Source of the DNA: Marinilactibacillus sp036039175
GTDB taxonomy: Bacteria > Bacillota > Bacilli > Lactobacillales > Carnobacteriaceae_A
Assembly (NCBI RefSeq): GCF_036039175.1
Contig: NZ_JAYXKP010000001.1
Location: 682,001-746,000 of the forward strand
Length of the DNA: 64,000 nt
Direction: 5' to 3'
The position numbers were made by a program, and so were the translations under genes. Below are positions 25,863 to 36,104 of this stretch, piece after piece. Numbering within the stretch: the first letter of the stretch is position 1; every line of letters begins with the position of its first letter. Below the pieces are notes generated by a model that saw nothing but the letters and a program-made list of their open reading frames with translations, had not been told where the DNA came from and ran no database searches.

Positions 25863-26774
25863 ATGAATACAAATCAACAATTCACTTACATACTAAACGA
25901 ACATTCCCGAAATGGTCATAAAGCTTTGAAGCAGATCAAACAATATTCTGACGAACAAGGATATACTTATAGTGTTCACAAAACTCACTATCCTGGACAT
26001 GCTTTCGAAATAGCTCGTTCGCTTGCCGCTACGTTAACAGTTCATACTCTTTTAGTAGTGGTTGGTGGAGATGGTACGCTTAGTGAAGTTATTAATGGAT
26101 TAGAATCAAAAAACGCGGATTGTCCTATTGGCTATATTCCAACAGGTTCTGGAAATGATTTTGCTCGTTCCCACAACATTCCTCTGACTATTCAGGCATC
26201 TATTCAATATATGCTTCAAACGACTACCCCTAGACAACTCGATATCATTGAAATTCAACATGAACATACGCGTTCATATGCTTTAAATAGTTTTGGGGTT
26301 GGGATCGACGGAATGGTTATCCATTCATTGGCTGAATCGAAATTTAAAAAAGTTGTTGGTAATGCGGCTTATTTTAGCTCAATTCTATCTGCCTACTTTA
26401 AACAAAAGCCTTTCAATATCAGTATAAATACAGGTAACCATTCTTTGGAATTCTCAAATATATTACTGGCTGTGTGTGTGAATCATCGGTTTTTCGGTGG
26501 TGGGATTCCGATTCATCCAAAAGCCGATCCAACTGATGGTGTATTTGAGCTCGTGATTGCTGAAAAAGTATCTTTTAGCGAACTTTTATCTTTGCTAACT
26601 AAAGTCATCCTAAAAAAAGACCACCTTGCTCATAAAAAGATGAACGTTGTTAAAATGACAGATTACGCTATAAACATACAGTCTCACCAATACGGACAAC
26701 ATGACGGTGAGTTAAAAGAACTTCACGGCGATTATACTATTTCAAGCAAAAAAAGAGCCTTCTGGATTCATTAA
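25863..26774 (+). CDS. Diacylglycerol kinase family lipid kinase (YegS/BmrU type)
   Basis: 303 aa. It opens with the nucleotide-binding N-terminal domain (YILNEHSRNGHKAL) and carries GGDGTLSEVING near residue 75 and IPTGSGNDFAR near residue 97, both characteristic of the DAGK catalytic domain; the C-terminal part forms the two-layer lipid domain. Substrate may be diacylglycerol or undecaprenol. Unlike DgkB it has a shorter C-terminus. SD TGGAGTGA lies just upstream of the ATG. Confidence 0.85.
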   Translation: MNTNQQFTYILNEHSRNGHKALKQIKQYSDEQGYTYSVHKTHYPGHAFEIARSLAATLTVHTLLVVVGGDGTLSEVINGLESKNADCPIGYIPTGSGNDFARSHNIPLTIQASIQYMLQTTTPRQLDIIEIQHEHTRSYALNSFGVGIDGMVIHSLAESKFKKVVGNAAYFSSILSAYFKQKPFNISINTGNHSLEFSNILLAVCVNHRFFGGGIPIHPKADPTDGVFELVIAEKVSFSELLSLLTKVILKKDHLAHKKMNVVKMTDYAINIQSHQYGQHDGELKELHGDYTISSKKRAFWIH

Positions 26775-26786
26775 AAAACAGTAACG

Positions 26787-26833
26787 AATAAACGCCTAAG
26801 AAGATTAGAAATCGTCTTCTTAGGCGTTTATTA
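26787..26833. terminator. Bidirectional terminator between the lipid kinase gene and recD2
   Basis: 17-base stem ATAAACGCCTAAGAAGA / TCTTCTTAGGCGTTTAT. It overlaps the recD2 stop codon. T-rich flanks are short on both sides. Confidence 0.8.
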
Positions 26834-29266
26834 TTCACTGTAAGGCGTTATACCAACCATACCGATAAGCGGGTCAACTTCATTATTGTCAACCATAATT
26901 GGAGTAAGGTATTTGGATTGCTTTTCAGTCCGATTATCTTGTTCTTCCGTCTCTTCAACCGTTGTGAACCCTTCTGTCTCTTCGATACTTAAAGGATCTT
27001 CCGCTAATAATCTTTCTTTTAACGTGGTTTTTCGCAACATACTTGTAGAGTTTAAACTACTTCTATAAGCTGCTTCTTCCCCACACAAAATTAAGATTTG
27101 ACTGGCACGTGTAATCGCGGTATAGAGCAAATCTTTTTTCAACATTCTACGGTAGCCATTGACCATAGGTAGGATAACCATCTTATATTCGCTTCCTTGT
27201 GCTTTATGAATAGAACAGCAGTATGCGAGTGTGATCTTATTCCATTCGTTTCTGAGGTAGGTTACTTCGTTTCCCTCAAAATCAATAACCAAATTGTCTG
27301 TCTTCGTTTCTGATTCTTTAGCTGGAATAATGCCTGTGATGATCCCCATATCCCCATTGAACACATTTCTTTCAGGGTCATTGACGAGTTGCAAAACTTT
27401 GTCGCCGATTCTATAGACGCTGTCTACGAATTTCATTTCTTTTTTTTCGCCATTTGGATTAGGGTTAAACAAATCCTGCAAATGCTTATTCAACGTATTG
27501 ATACCAGCAGGGCCTTTATACATAGGTGCTAAAACTTGTATATCTTGAGCCGAAAAGCCTTTTTCAATCGCTCTTGATACAACTTGTGTGATAACATCCA
27601 ATACTTTATTGGTTGAACAAGGGAAAAAGCTACGATCGATTTTCTTTTCTCTAAAATCCTCTGGTAGTTTATTTTCCTTGATACTATGGGCTAGAGGAAT
27701 AATGGAAGAATCATTTCCTTGACGATAAATATCTTTTAATTCTTTCTGTGGTACCACGTCACTTTCAAGAAAATCTCTCAAAACCTGCCCCGGCCCCACG
27801 GAGGGCAGTTGGTCTTTGTCTCCAACCATAATGACTTGCATATCGCTAGGAACGGCTTTAAAAAGCTGATAAGCAAGCCATGTATCAACCATTGACATCT
27901 CGTCGATTACAAGAAGTTTTCCTTTCAGGTTGCGATCATGATCACCAAGCTCTTCTTCATCATCTGTAGCCGTTAAGCCTAGAAGTCTGTGAATAGTAGA
28001 AGCGGGCAATCCTGTCGTTTCTTTCATACGTTTGGCAGCTCTTCCCGTAGGCGCCGCTAGTAGAATAGGATATGCTTCATCTTTGTACTCATTCGGGTCA
28101 AGTGACAAATCATTCAATTCAGCAAAAAGTGTCACAATACCATTTAATACGGTCGTTTTTCCAGTACCTGGTCCCCCTGTAAGTAAAAAGATCGGCGATT
28201 TAAGCGCTTCTTCAATGGCATTCTTTTGAGAATCTCCATAGGTAATCCTCATTGTTTTTTCAAGTTTTGTGAGTTTTTTGTGGATAGTCTTTTTTGAATG
28301 AGGAATTTTACTAGCGTGCTCAATGAGTCTTTCTACGGATGTCGCGATTCCCCACTCAGATGCATATAAAGAAGGAATATAAAAGCGATCATCATCTTGA
28401 ATAATTTCTTGGTTTTGAACCAACGCAATAATATTGTCCGCTGCAATTTCTGGATCAATAATAAATGGTCGACTTTCTTCAAGTACCTGTATGGTTTTTT
28501 GAAGAAGTGGTTTGCTGGAAGCATATGTATCTCCATCACTTAACGTGAGTTCTTGGATAGAATACAAAATACTTGCCTGAATTCTAGCAGGTGCATCCGA
28601 CTTGATTCCAATTTCTTCGGCAATCAGATCGGCACGGTTAAACCCAATTCCTTCGATTTCTTTTATTAACTGGTAAGGATTCTCCTGAATAACAGATAAG
28701 GTCTTGCCTTCGTACTTCTGATAGACCTTATAAGCTAACTGATTTCCTAGGCCGTATTTATTTAAAGCGAGGACGACTCTTTGCATCCCTTGTTCTTTAT
28801 CGAGAACATCCATAATCATTTGTTTTTTTGTTTGATTCAAACCCGGAACTCGGTCAAGTTGATTGGGATCATCTAAAATTAAATCTAGTACCCCTTCACC
28901 CAAGGTATCTACAATGGTTTCCGCAGTTTTCTTTCCAACACCTTTGAATCGACTGCTGGACAAGTATGAGACAACCGCTTGTCCACTTGAAGGTTGTTCT
29001 TTTGCATAACGATCCGCTAAGAATTGAAGCCCGTACTTTGGATGCTCCGTAAGTTTCCCAAAAAAACGATAACTTTCCCCTTCATGCACTTGTCCAAAAC
29101 TACCAGTAACAACTACTTGCGTACTATCATACGCAGTATTTGTCTCCGTAACAGACACGAGCATAACCTTGAAAAAATTCGAAGGACTGGAAAAATAAAT
29201 AGCCAACACTTCTCCGTTGATGTATTTCTCTTGGTGATCTTCCAATTGAAGCGTTTCTTCTTCCAT
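26831..29266 (-). CDS. recD2: ATP-dependent DNA helicase RecD2
   Basis: 811 aa, a typical RecD2 with the long N-terminal region absent from E. coli RecD. That region has an OB-like part and helix-hairpin-helix repeats (KGVGKKTAETIVDTLG; IEGIGFNRADLIAEE). The superfamily 1B motor follows: Walker A GGPGTGKTTVLNG near residue 361, Walker B IDEMSMVD, and C-terminal SIHKAQGSEY. It unwinds DNA 5'-3' and acts in repair and replication fork maintenance without RecBC. SD GAGGAGGGG precedes the ATG. Confidence 0.95.
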   Translation of the reverse strand: MEEETLQLEDHQEKYINGEVLAIYFSSPSNFFKVMLVSVTETNTAYDSTQVVVTGSFGQVHEGESYRFFGKLTEHPKYGLQFLADRYAKEQPSSGQAVVSYLSSSRFKGVGKKTAETIVDTLGEGVLDLILDDPNQLDRVPGLNQTKKQMIMDVLDKEQGMQRVVLALNKYGLGNQLAYKVYQKYEGKTLSVIQENPYQLIKEIEGIGFNRADLIAEEIGIKSDAPARIQASILYSIQELTLSDGDTYASSKPLLQKTIQVLEESRPFIIDPEIAADNIIALVQNQEIIQDDDRFYIPSLYASEWGIATSVERLIEHASKIPHSKKTIHKKLTKLEKTMRITYGDSQKNAIEEALKSPIFLLTGGPGTGKTTVLNGIVTLFAELNDLSLDPNEYKDEAYPILLAAPTGRAAKRMKETTGLPASTIHRLLGLTATDDEEELGDHDRNLKGKLLVIDEMSMVDTWLAYQLFKAVPSDMQVIMVGDKDQLPSVGPGQVLRDFLESDVVPQKELKDIYRQGNDSSIIPLAHSIKENKLPEDFREKKIDRSFFPCSTNKVLDVITQVVSRAIEKGFSAQDIQVLAPMYKGPAGINTLNKHLQDLFNPNPNGEKKEMKFVDSVYRIGDKVLQLVNDPERNVFNGDMGIITGIIPAKESETKTDNLVIDFEGNEVTYLRNEWNKITLAYCCSIHKAQGSEYKMVILPMVNGYRRMLKKDLLYTAITRASQILILCGEEAAYRSSLNSTSMLRKTTLKERLLAEDPLSIEETEGFTTVEETEEQDNRTEKQSKYLTPIMVDNNEVDPLIGMVGITPYSE

Positions 29267-29352
29267 TATACCCCTCCTCGTTTTCGCTTCTACTATTCTA
29301 TCGAAATCGCAGCTGTTTTTCTAGTGCTTGACATAAATCAGTATACACTAAA

Positions 29353-29389
29353 ATAAAAAAGGAGATAGATGGCTGACCATTTATCTCCT
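29353..29389 (-). terminator. Terminator of mnmA
   Basis: 12-base stem GGAGATAGATGG / CCATTTATCTCC (one G-T pair) with a 4-base loop, then six T on the minus strand. Confidence 0.9.
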
Positions 29390-29414
29390 CTCATATTTAG
29401 TTATTTAGCTGTTG

Positions 29415-30539
29415 CTAAACATATTGTAATTCAGTTTCTTTACTGTAAGCAGCATCTATTAGTCCGCCACCGATACATTCGTCTCCATCATACAAAACGA
29501 TTGCTTGTCCAGGGGTGATTGCACGGGCTGGCTCATCAAACTCAATTTGCGCTGTTCCTTGTTCTTTATCAAGGTGTACCGTTACGCCAACATCTGTTTG
29601 TCTGTATCTAAATTTAGCAGTACAGTGAAACGTTTCTGGTTTTTCTTCATGATTAGTGAAAGAAAAGTCACTTGCGTCTAAATGAGTGGCATAGAGCGTT
29701 GGATGTTCGTATCCTTGCCCAACATACAACTCATTTTTCTCAAGATCTTTACCAATGACAAACCAAGGCTCGTTTGATGTACCATTTCCACCAATTCCAA
29801 GACCTTTTCTCTGACCAATCGTATAATACATCAAACCATCATGTTGTTTCATAATTTCTCCATCCAATGTCACCATATTACCTGGTTGTGCTGGAAGATA
29901 GTTCATTAAAAATTGTTTGAAATCTTTTTCTCCAATAAAACAAATCCCAGTTGAATCTTTCTTTTTCGCTGTTGCAAGATCTGCTTCTTCAGCTATTCTA
30001 CGAACTTCTTTCTTATCCATATCCCCTAGCGGGAACATCACTTTTGATAACTGTTCTTGAGATAGTTGATTCAAGAAATAAGTTTGATCTTTATTATTGT
30101 CTAGTCCTCTTAGCAAGTGTGTAACGTTATTTTCATCACGCGTAACGCGAGCGTAGTGGCCTGTAGCCACATAATCTGCACCTAATTCCATTGCATAATC
30201 AAGGAATGCTTTGAACTTGATTTCCTTGTTACACATAACGTCAGGATTGGGTGTTCTACCTTTTTTATATTCATTTAAAAAATAAGTGAATACTTTGTCC
30301 CAGTATTCTTTTTCGAAGTTGATAGAATAATAAGGTATACCAATTTTGTTTGCGACTAATGCGACATCTTTATAGTCCTCTGTAGCCGTACAAACGCCAT
30401 TTTCATCTGTATCATCCCAGTTTTTCATGAATACGCCTATAACCTCATAACCTTGCTCTTTAAGCAACAAAGCTGTTACAGAAGAATCCACTCCTCCGCT
30501 CATTCCGACGACGACTCTAGTTTTCGAGTTGTCTGTCAT
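29415..30539 (-). CDS. mnmA: tRNA-specific 2-thiouridylase MnmA
   Basis: 374 aa. PP-loop GMSGGVDSSVTAL (residues 12-24) binds ATP; catalytic cysteines are Cys103 (PDVMCNKEIKF) and Cys200 (STGICFIGE), matching the spacing in E. coli. It thiolates U34 of tRNA Lys, Glu and Gln. Sulfur should come from the cysteine desulfurase encoded just upstream (31070-32215). It has its own promoter as well. Confidence 0.97.
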   Translation of the reverse strand: MTDNSKTRVVVGMSGGVDSSVTALLLKEQGYEVIGVFMKNWDDTDENGVCTATEDYKDVALVANKIGIPYYSINFEKEYWDKVFTYFLNEYKKGRTPNPDVMCNKEIKFKAFLDYAMELGADYVATGHYARVTRDENNVTHLLRGLDNNKDQTYFLNQLSQEQLSKVMFPLGDMDKKEVRRIAEEADLATAKKKDSTGICFIGEKDFKQFLMNYLPAQPGNMVTLDGEIMKQHDGLMYYTIGQRKGLGIGGNGTSNEPWFVIGKDLEKNELYVGQGYEHPTLYATHLDASDFSFTNHEEKPETFHCTAKFRYRQTDVGVTVHLDKEQGTAQIEFDEPARAITPGQAIVLYDGDECIGGGLIDAAYSKETELQYV

Positions 30540-30611
30540 AAAATCACCATCATTTCAGTTTAGATTCTGAACTATACACGAATTGAAGGTTCGTAAGTTT
30601 CAGTCTTTATC

Positions 30612-30639
30612 ATTATACTTACTTAAAAGAAGAAATCAA
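30612..30639 (-). promoter_or_regulatory. Promoter of mnmA
   Basis: Minus-strand -35 TTGATT (30634-30639), 16-base spacer, -10 TATAAT (30612-30617), in the gap after the DUF1831 gene. Confidence 0.75.
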
Positions 30640-30685
30640 GTTGTTTAAAAGTATTTTAATCTGATAGGACTACTTTGAGGATGCT

Positions 30686-31027
30686 TTATGCTTTTTCTAG
30701 TACGGACTCTTCTACAAAGGAACTTAAAATATTTTCAACCATCAATTGAGCTTGTTTAAGGTCAGTATCTTTAAAAATATCGATCTTTTTTAAGCCATTT
30801 GCTGTAACCGTTACAAGCTTTAATTCTTTTAAATCTTTTGAAATCGTAATCTTCAATTTAGGTGCTGTTTTATCGGAAATCACGCTACTTAATGTTCTTT
30901 CATACTGAAAAGACCCATTTTTAGTTTCAGTGAATCCGTGGTCTTTTAAAGTATACCTTTTTGCTTGGTCATTCACTTTATACTGATCCTTGCTTCCTGA
31001 TAAACTGTCAATTGGTTTAGTAGCCAT
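30686..31027 (-). CDS. DUF1831 domain-containing protein
   Basis: 113 aa small protein, K/D/E-rich (YKVNDQAKRYTLKDHGFTET; LKITISKDLKELKLVTVT). I recognise it as DUF1831, a Lactobacillales family found next to cysteine desulfurase genes; a structure of a Lactobacillus plantarum member is known but no function. Its fixed place between iscS and mnmA suggests a role in sulfur transfer or tRNA thiolation; that is inference. It has no conserved cysteine, so it is not a classic persulfide carrier. Confidence 0.8.
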   Translation of the reverse strand: MATKPIDSLSGSKDQYKVNDQAKRYTLKDHGFTETKNGSFQYERTLSSVISDKTAPKLKITISKDLKELKLVTVTANGLKKIDIFKDTDLKQAQLMVENILSSFVEESVLEKA

Positions 31028-31069
31028 TTCATGCTCTCCTTATCAATAACATTTATTTTTATTTTGTGC

Positions 31070-32215
31070 TCAGTGTTTGTTGATCTCTTTATCTAATACT
31101 GTAACGAGTCTGTCGATATCTTGTTTTTTCGTTTCAAATCCCATACTGATTCTAATAGTCTCGCTAATCGCTGGATGATTTTCTCCGTACATAGCTGTGA
31201 GTACATGGCTTGGGTCAATATTACCCGCTGTACAAGCCGATCCGGCGGATACTGCTATGCCAGAAAGGTCCAACTTGATTAGCATACGCTCAGCGTCCAC
31301 TTCTTTGAGGTGTAAACTGATGATTTGAGGTAATGATTTTTCTAGATTTCCATTGATTTTATAGGCAATGCCAGCTTTTTCTAATTGGTTCAACAGTTCT
31401 TCTTTTAACTCTAAATACTTTTGAACGCGCTGAGTTTGATTTCTTAACATTAATTCGACAGCAGTTTTAAACCCAACGACAGCTGGGATATTTTCTGTCC
31501 CTGCTCGTCTTTTCGTTTCTTGTTCTCCACCAAGAATCAGACTCGGTAAGGACAATCCTTCTCTACAGTATAAAAATCCGATGCCTTTTGGTCCACCAAT
31601 TTTGTGTGCGGAAACAGATAACAAGTCGACATTCAACTGGCTAACATCGATAGCTTTTGAACCGTAAGCTTGAACAGCGTCGGTATGGAATAAAATAGGC
31701 TGCTCTCTATCTTTCAGCAATTCGCCAATTTCGGCTATCGGCATAATTGTACCCACTTCGTTGTTACCAAACATGATTGAAACCAAAAAAGTATCTTCTC
31801 TTAAAGATTGTTCTACTTGATCAGCCGTAACGAAACCTTCTTCATTGACAGTCAGATAAGTTACTTCATATCCTAATGTTTCTAAATATTCCATCGGTTT
31901 CAATACAGCTTGATGCTCTACATTAGTTGTAATAATATGACGTTTTTTTGTACCAAACTTTTCAGCAGTCTTCAAGATGGCGGTATTATCACTTTCTGTG
32001 CCACCACTTGTTATCAAAATCTCATTAGGCTTTGCTTGAATACTCTTCGCGAAAACCATTCTTGCTTCATCCAATACGCCTCTACTCAATCGCCCATATT
32101 GATGCGTACTAGAGGCATTTCCAAAATGACTTCGCATGGCTTTTGACATTGCATCGATGACTTCCGGATGCATTGGACTTGTTGCTGCGTAATCTAAATA
32201 AACAGATTGATTCAT
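31070..32215 (-). CDS. iscS: Cysteine desulfurase, IscS type (partner of MnmA)
   Basis: 381 aa. PLP lysine is Lys205 (SAHKIGGPKG); active-site cysteine is Cys328 (SAGSACTAGNIDPSHV), with the long loop of the IscS class. N-terminal YLDYAATSPMHPEV and GGTESDN are typical. It makes a protein persulfide from cysteine. Followed by DUF1831 and mnmA, so probably devoted to 2-thiouridine formation. A paralogue lies at 51816-52955. SD is weak. Confidence 0.93.
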   Translation of the reverse strand: MNQSVYLDYAATSPMHPEVIDAMSKAMRSHFGNASSTHQYGRLSRGVLDEARMVFAKSIQAKPNEILITSGGTESDNTAILKTAEKFGTKKRHIITTNVEHQAVLKPMEYLETLGYEVTYLTVNEEGFVTADQVEQSLREDTFLVSIMFGNNEVGTIMPIAEIGELLKDREQPILFHTDAVQAYGSKAIDVSQLNVDLLSVSAHKIGGPKGIGFLYCREGLSLPSLILGGEQETKRRAGTENIPAVVGFKTAVELMLRNQTQRVQKYLELKEELLNQLEKAGIAYKINGNLEKSLPQIISLHLKEVDAERMLIKLDLSGIAVSAGSACTAGNIDPSHVLTAMYGENHPAISETIRISMGFETKKQDIDRLVTVLDKEINKH

Positions 32216-32265
32216 TATGTCACTTTCTTTCTATACGTTCCTTGGGAAATCAACAGGTACTGACT

Positions 32266-34548
32266 TTATGCGTAAACCTCTGGAAACAGCATTTTGAGTA
32301 TTTCTACTGTTAGTCTTCTACCTTTTCCTTGAGACACAAACGCATGCATATGCATGGCTGGATTGAAATTAGCTTCAATAACGGTGTATCCAGGATCATC
32401 TTCTGTACTAGGTTTTGTGTAATCTGGAATAATCAAATCGATTCCGGTTACTTTTACCCCAATAGGTAAGGCCATTTTTTCTGCCAGTACTTTATAACTT
32501 TCATCCATTTCATCTGTGAAGTCAATAGAATCTCCACCAGTCGAAATATTTGAATTTACTCTTAGATAAACTGTCTCACCTTTTTCAGGAATACTTTCAA
32601 AAGTGTAGCCTTGTTCTTTTAATGTTAGTTTTTCAATGTTACCTAATTGTATCTTTTCAAGAGGTGCTCTATGCTTTGTTCCTCTTAAAGGATTTTCATT
32701 CTTTTGTTCAATCAGTTCACGTACGGAACGCTCACCATCACCCGTTACATTTGCAGGAACTCTTAACAAGACGGCTTTCACCTTACCATCAAGTACAAAG
32801 AACCGATATTCCGTTCCAGCTGCGTAATCTTCTACTAGTACCGAAGCATCTTCACTAAATGCAATATCAATGGCTTCTTCAAAGTCTTCTATACTCGGAG
32901 AATGCTTAAAGACCGTAATGCCTAATCCGTAATTAGTCGACTTAGGTTTAACAACTATAGAACGATTCTCAAATTTATAAAAATCGTCAAGCGCATCTTT
33001 TTTAGTTTGGTATTCTTCTCCACCAGGTACTTTGAATCCTTTGCTTTTAAGAATTTTTTTCGTAACCGTTTTGTTTTCCATGATCCAGTGTGAAATATAG
33101 GTATCCTTAGCGGTCATGTTTCCGTTTTTCACATACTCTTCGTGTCCTTTGTGAGACAACTTCAAAAATTGGTCGACTTCATCCAGAACTTCTAATCGAA
33201 TACCTTTTTGTAGTGTATCGAAAATCAATAATTGAGAAGACATCTCCATCGTCTCAAAACCACTAAGAAGATAGGGTTTTTCATTCGCTTCTTTTTTATA
33301 GCCTTGTCCAAGAGTTTTCCCAATTTCAAGATATCGGTCCACTGATTTTATTTGACTGGTCAGTTTAGCAGCAAGTGTCTTCTCTGGATAGTTGAACTGC
33401 TCTACAGCCGTATCCACTACTTCATGATACACCGCATCTAAATCCAGTTCTTCTGCCATTTGCTTCATAATTTCTAAAAGCTCAAGACCTTCTTCATGGT
33501 ACTTTGTTTGGCTAAATGGATTTTCCACAGAAACTTCTTCGTTCTTACGAGTTCCTTCTTGAATCATAGCCGAATCTTTGGAATCTTCCATCCAAATCAT
33601 GAGCACAAAAAACAGATGAATAAACGTTGCTTGTTCCTTCGTCAATCCAAGAGCACTATAAGGATTGATATCAAATGGTCTGAACTCAACATACTCAATA
33701 CCGGTCTCGATCATACGACCAATTTTCTTGGATTTACCTCTTAGTCGAGCCGCTCCGTAAAATTCTCGTTCTTCACTAAGCGTGCCTTTTGCAACCATAT
33801 CTTCAACATCTTGCACGTAGTGCTGTAATTCGTCATAACGAACAACGATATCGTTCGTGTTGTGATAGCCGTGCTGACTATTGCGGATAGAACGAATTGG
33901 ATCCTTTAAAATAGATTCTTTTTTATCTATTTCAAAAAATGATTCATGTGCAAATGGTGCAGCACCGAATAGATAGGTCAATATCCATTGATGACTTAAG
34001 AAATTACGCGCCAGTTTAAGATGAATTTCATCCTTAACTTCTTTAGCTGTTCTGTACGTTTCTTGTTTTTCGAATATAGCTTGGATAAAATCATCCGAAA
34101 ATGCAAAATTATAGTGGATACCACTGATCAATTGCTTTTTCTTTCCATATTTTTTTGCGAGTTTTTCTCTGTAAGCTACTTCACTTTGATCACTAACTCT
34201 TACAATTGGGATCTGCTCTGTGTCGGGTAAAACAGCTGGCATACTAAACGGCCAAACGTATTCACTGTGACTAATGGAGCGTTGGGTAACATCATTTAAT
34301 GCTTGCATCCACTTGAACGCTTCATCGAGAGATGCCATAGGTGGTGTTACAACTTCCAGCTGTGCTTCGCTGAAATCAGTTTGAATATAGGGATGGTACG
34401 AACGGTCCCCAAAAACTGCAGGATGGTCTTCTAGCGAAAGTCGCTGCTCTTCATCCACACGAATGCCTTCTTTTTCAATACCAAAAGATCCTTGCATTAC
34501 ACTTTTATTTAATCGATTATTGCTGATTATTCCTTTAATATCCATCAT
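32266..34548 (-). CDS. gshAB: Bifunctional glutamate-cysteine ligase / glutathione synthetase
   Basis: 760 aa, the length of GshF/GshAB fusions. The N-terminal part is a gamma-glutamylcysteine ligase (GSFGIEKEGIRV; QTDFSEAQLEVVTPP; EFRPFDINPYSALG); the C-terminal part from about residue 490 is an ATP-grasp domain (VVKPKSTNYGLGITVF; VTGIDLIIPD; VIEANFNPAMHMH). It makes glutathione from Glu, Cys and Gly alone. SD GAGGG lies 6 bases before the first of two adjacent ATG codons. It sits directly upstream of iscS, 50 bases away. Confidence 0.96.
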   Translation of the reverse strand: MMDIKGIISNNRLNKSVMQGSFGIEKEGIRVDEEQRLSLEDHPAVFGDRSYHPYIQTDFSEAQLEVVTPPMASLDEAFKWMQALNDVTQRSISHSEYVWPFSMPAVLPDTEQIPIVRVSDQSEVAYREKLAKKYGKKKQLISGIHYNFAFSDDFIQAIFEKQETYRTAKEVKDEIHLKLARNFLSHQWILTYLFGAAPFAHESFFEIDKKESILKDPIRSIRNSQHGYHNTNDIVVRYDELQHYVQDVEDMVAKGTLSEEREFYGAARLRGKSKKIGRMIETGIEYVEFRPFDINPYSALGLTKEQATFIHLFFVLMIWMEDSKDSAMIQEGTRKNEEVSVENPFSQTKYHEEGLELLEIMKQMAEELDLDAVYHEVVDTAVEQFNYPEKTLAAKLTSQIKSVDRYLEIGKTLGQGYKKEANEKPYLLSGFETMEMSSQLLIFDTLQKGIRLEVLDEVDQFLKLSHKGHEEYVKNGNMTAKDTYISHWIMENKTVTKKILKSKGFKVPGGEEYQTKKDALDDFYKFENRSIVVKPKSTNYGLGITVFKHSPSIEDFEEAIDIAFSEDASVLVEDYAAGTEYRFFVLDGKVKAVLLRVPANVTGDGERSVRELIEQKNENPLRGTKHRAPLEKIQLGNIEKLTLKEQGYTFESIPEKGETVYLRVNSNISTGGDSIDFTDEMDESYKVLAEKMALPIGVKVTGIDLIIPDYTKPSTEDDPGYTVIEANFNPAMHMHAFVSQGKGRRLTVEILKMLFPEVYA

Positions 34549-34735
34549 ATCATGCCCTCATCTATTCCCTTTTTGGAACTAATTCACTATACATAGTATC
34601 ACAAAGTAGTACGTCTAAACAGTATAAGATTGCGATAAATATTTTCTCTATACACAAACGGACGTTCACTAAAATTAGAGATTCTATTTTTCTCGTGTTA
34701 TACTACTTATAATGAAATCGAAAGGAGCTGTTAGT

Positions 34736-35998
34736 TTGAGTCAGCCATTAGCTTATCGTATGCGACCCACTTCTATAGATATGATTGTTGGACAAGAACA
34801 TCTTGTAGGAAAAGAAAAAATTATCTGGCGTATGGTTGAAGCTAAACGCTTATCTTCCATGATTTTATATGGACCACCAGGAATTGGAAAAACTAGTATT
34901 GCAAGTGCCATTGCGGGATCAACTCAGTATGCTTTTAGAATGCTCAATGCAGCAACTGATTCAAAAAAAGATTTACAAATTGTTGCTGAAGAAGCAAAAA
35001 TGAGTGGAACGGTTATTTTATTATTAGATGAGGTTCATCGGTTAGATAAACCAAAACAGGATTTCCTCTTACCTCACCTTGAAAGTGGTCGTATCATCTT
35101 GATCGGTGCTACAACAGAAAATCCATATATTTCTATTCATCCGGCTATTAGAAGCCGATCCCAAATATTTGAATTACAACCACTATCCGAAGAACAAATC
35201 AAATCGGCACTAAACAGAGCTTTAACTGATAAGGAAAGCGGTCTAGGCAAGCTGTCACTTGTTGTAGATGAGCAGGCTCTAACGCATTTTGCTAGAGCAA
35301 CGAACGGAGACCTTAGAAGTGCTCTGAATGCTCTTGAACTGGCTGCTGAGTCGACTCCCGTAGATGATGAAGACATCATCCGAGTTACATTAGCGATAGC
35401 CGAAGAATGTTTGCAAAGAAAAGTGCTCACCCATGATAAAGATGGTGATGCACACTATGATGTTATTTCAGCTTTCCAAAAATCCATCCGAGGTAGTGAT
35501 GTTCATGCCGCCTTACATTATATGGCACGACTGGTTGAAGCTGGGGAGCTTCAAATTATCTGTAGAAGACTAATGGTTATTGCCTACGAAGATATCGGTC
35601 TCTCAAATCCTGCCGGCGCTGCTCGAGCTGTAACAGCCGTTCAATCTGCAGAAAAATTAGGGTTCCCCGAAGCAAGAATTCCGTTAGCAAATGCAGTCAT
35701 TGAATTAGCACTTTCTCCAAAATCAAATTCTGCTATATCTGCAATCGATCAAGCACTTTCAGACGTAAGGCAAGGAAAAAGTGGACACGTGCCTAATCAT
35801 TTAAAAGATAGTCATTATAGCGGAGCAAAGGAGCTTGATCGAGGAGTCACTTATAAATACCCACATGCCTATCCTGATTCATGGGTAGAACAACAATATT
35901 TACCTGATTCGCTAAATGGAGCCCTGTACTATGTCCCCAATTCAAAAAGTAAATTTGAGGAAGCATTGTCAAAACAATACAACAAGTTCAATTCATAA
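34736..35998 (+). CDS. rarA: Replication-associated recombination protein A (RarA/MgsA AAA+ ATPase)
   Basis: 420 aa from TTG 34736, 8 bases after AAAGGAG; the in-frame ATG at 34712 falls inside a likely -10 box and is rejected. The start then reads MSQPLAYRMRPTSID. Walker A is YGPPGIGKTSIAS, Walker B LLLDEVHRLDK, sensor TTENPY; the C-terminal tetramerisation domain (DAHYDVISAFQKSIRGSD) follows. It acts at stalled forks with SSB and gap repair proteins. Divergent from gshAB and just before the 6S RNA gene, a usual arrangement in this order. Confidence 0.95.
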   Translation: MSQPLAYRMRPTSIDMIVGQEHLVGKEKIIWRMVEAKRLSSMILYGPPGIGKTSIASAIAGSTQYAFRMLNAATDSKKDLQIVAEEAKMSGTVILLLDEVHRLDKPKQDFLLPHLESGRIILIGATTENPYISIHPAIRSRSQIFELQPLSEEQIKSALNRALTDKESGLGKLSLVVDEQALTHFARATNGDLRSALNALELAAESTPVDDEDIIRVTLAIAEECLQRKVLTHDKDGDAHYDVISAFQKSIRGSDVHAALHYMARLVEAGELQIICRRLMVIAYEDIGLSNPAGAARAVTAVQSAEKLGFPEARIPLANAVIELALSPKSNSAISAIDQALSDVRQGKSGHVPNHLKDSHYSGAKELDRGVTYKYPHAYPDSWVEQQYLPDSLNGALYYVPNSKSKFEEALSKQYNKFNS

Positions 35999-36070
35999 AC
36001 TTAATCAAACGAACAAACGATTACACTGAATTATTTTGCTTATATTGTTTTAAGTACACAATTCAACTGA

Positions 36071-36099
36071 TTGACAAAGTTAGGATTCGATGCTATTAT
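36071..36099 (+). promoter_or_regulatory. Promoter of the 6S RNA gene
   Basis: -35 TTGACA (36071-36076), 17-base spacer, -10 TATTAT (36094-36099); start expected at about 36105. Confidence 0.85.
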
Positions 36100-36104
36100 A
36101 AGAG

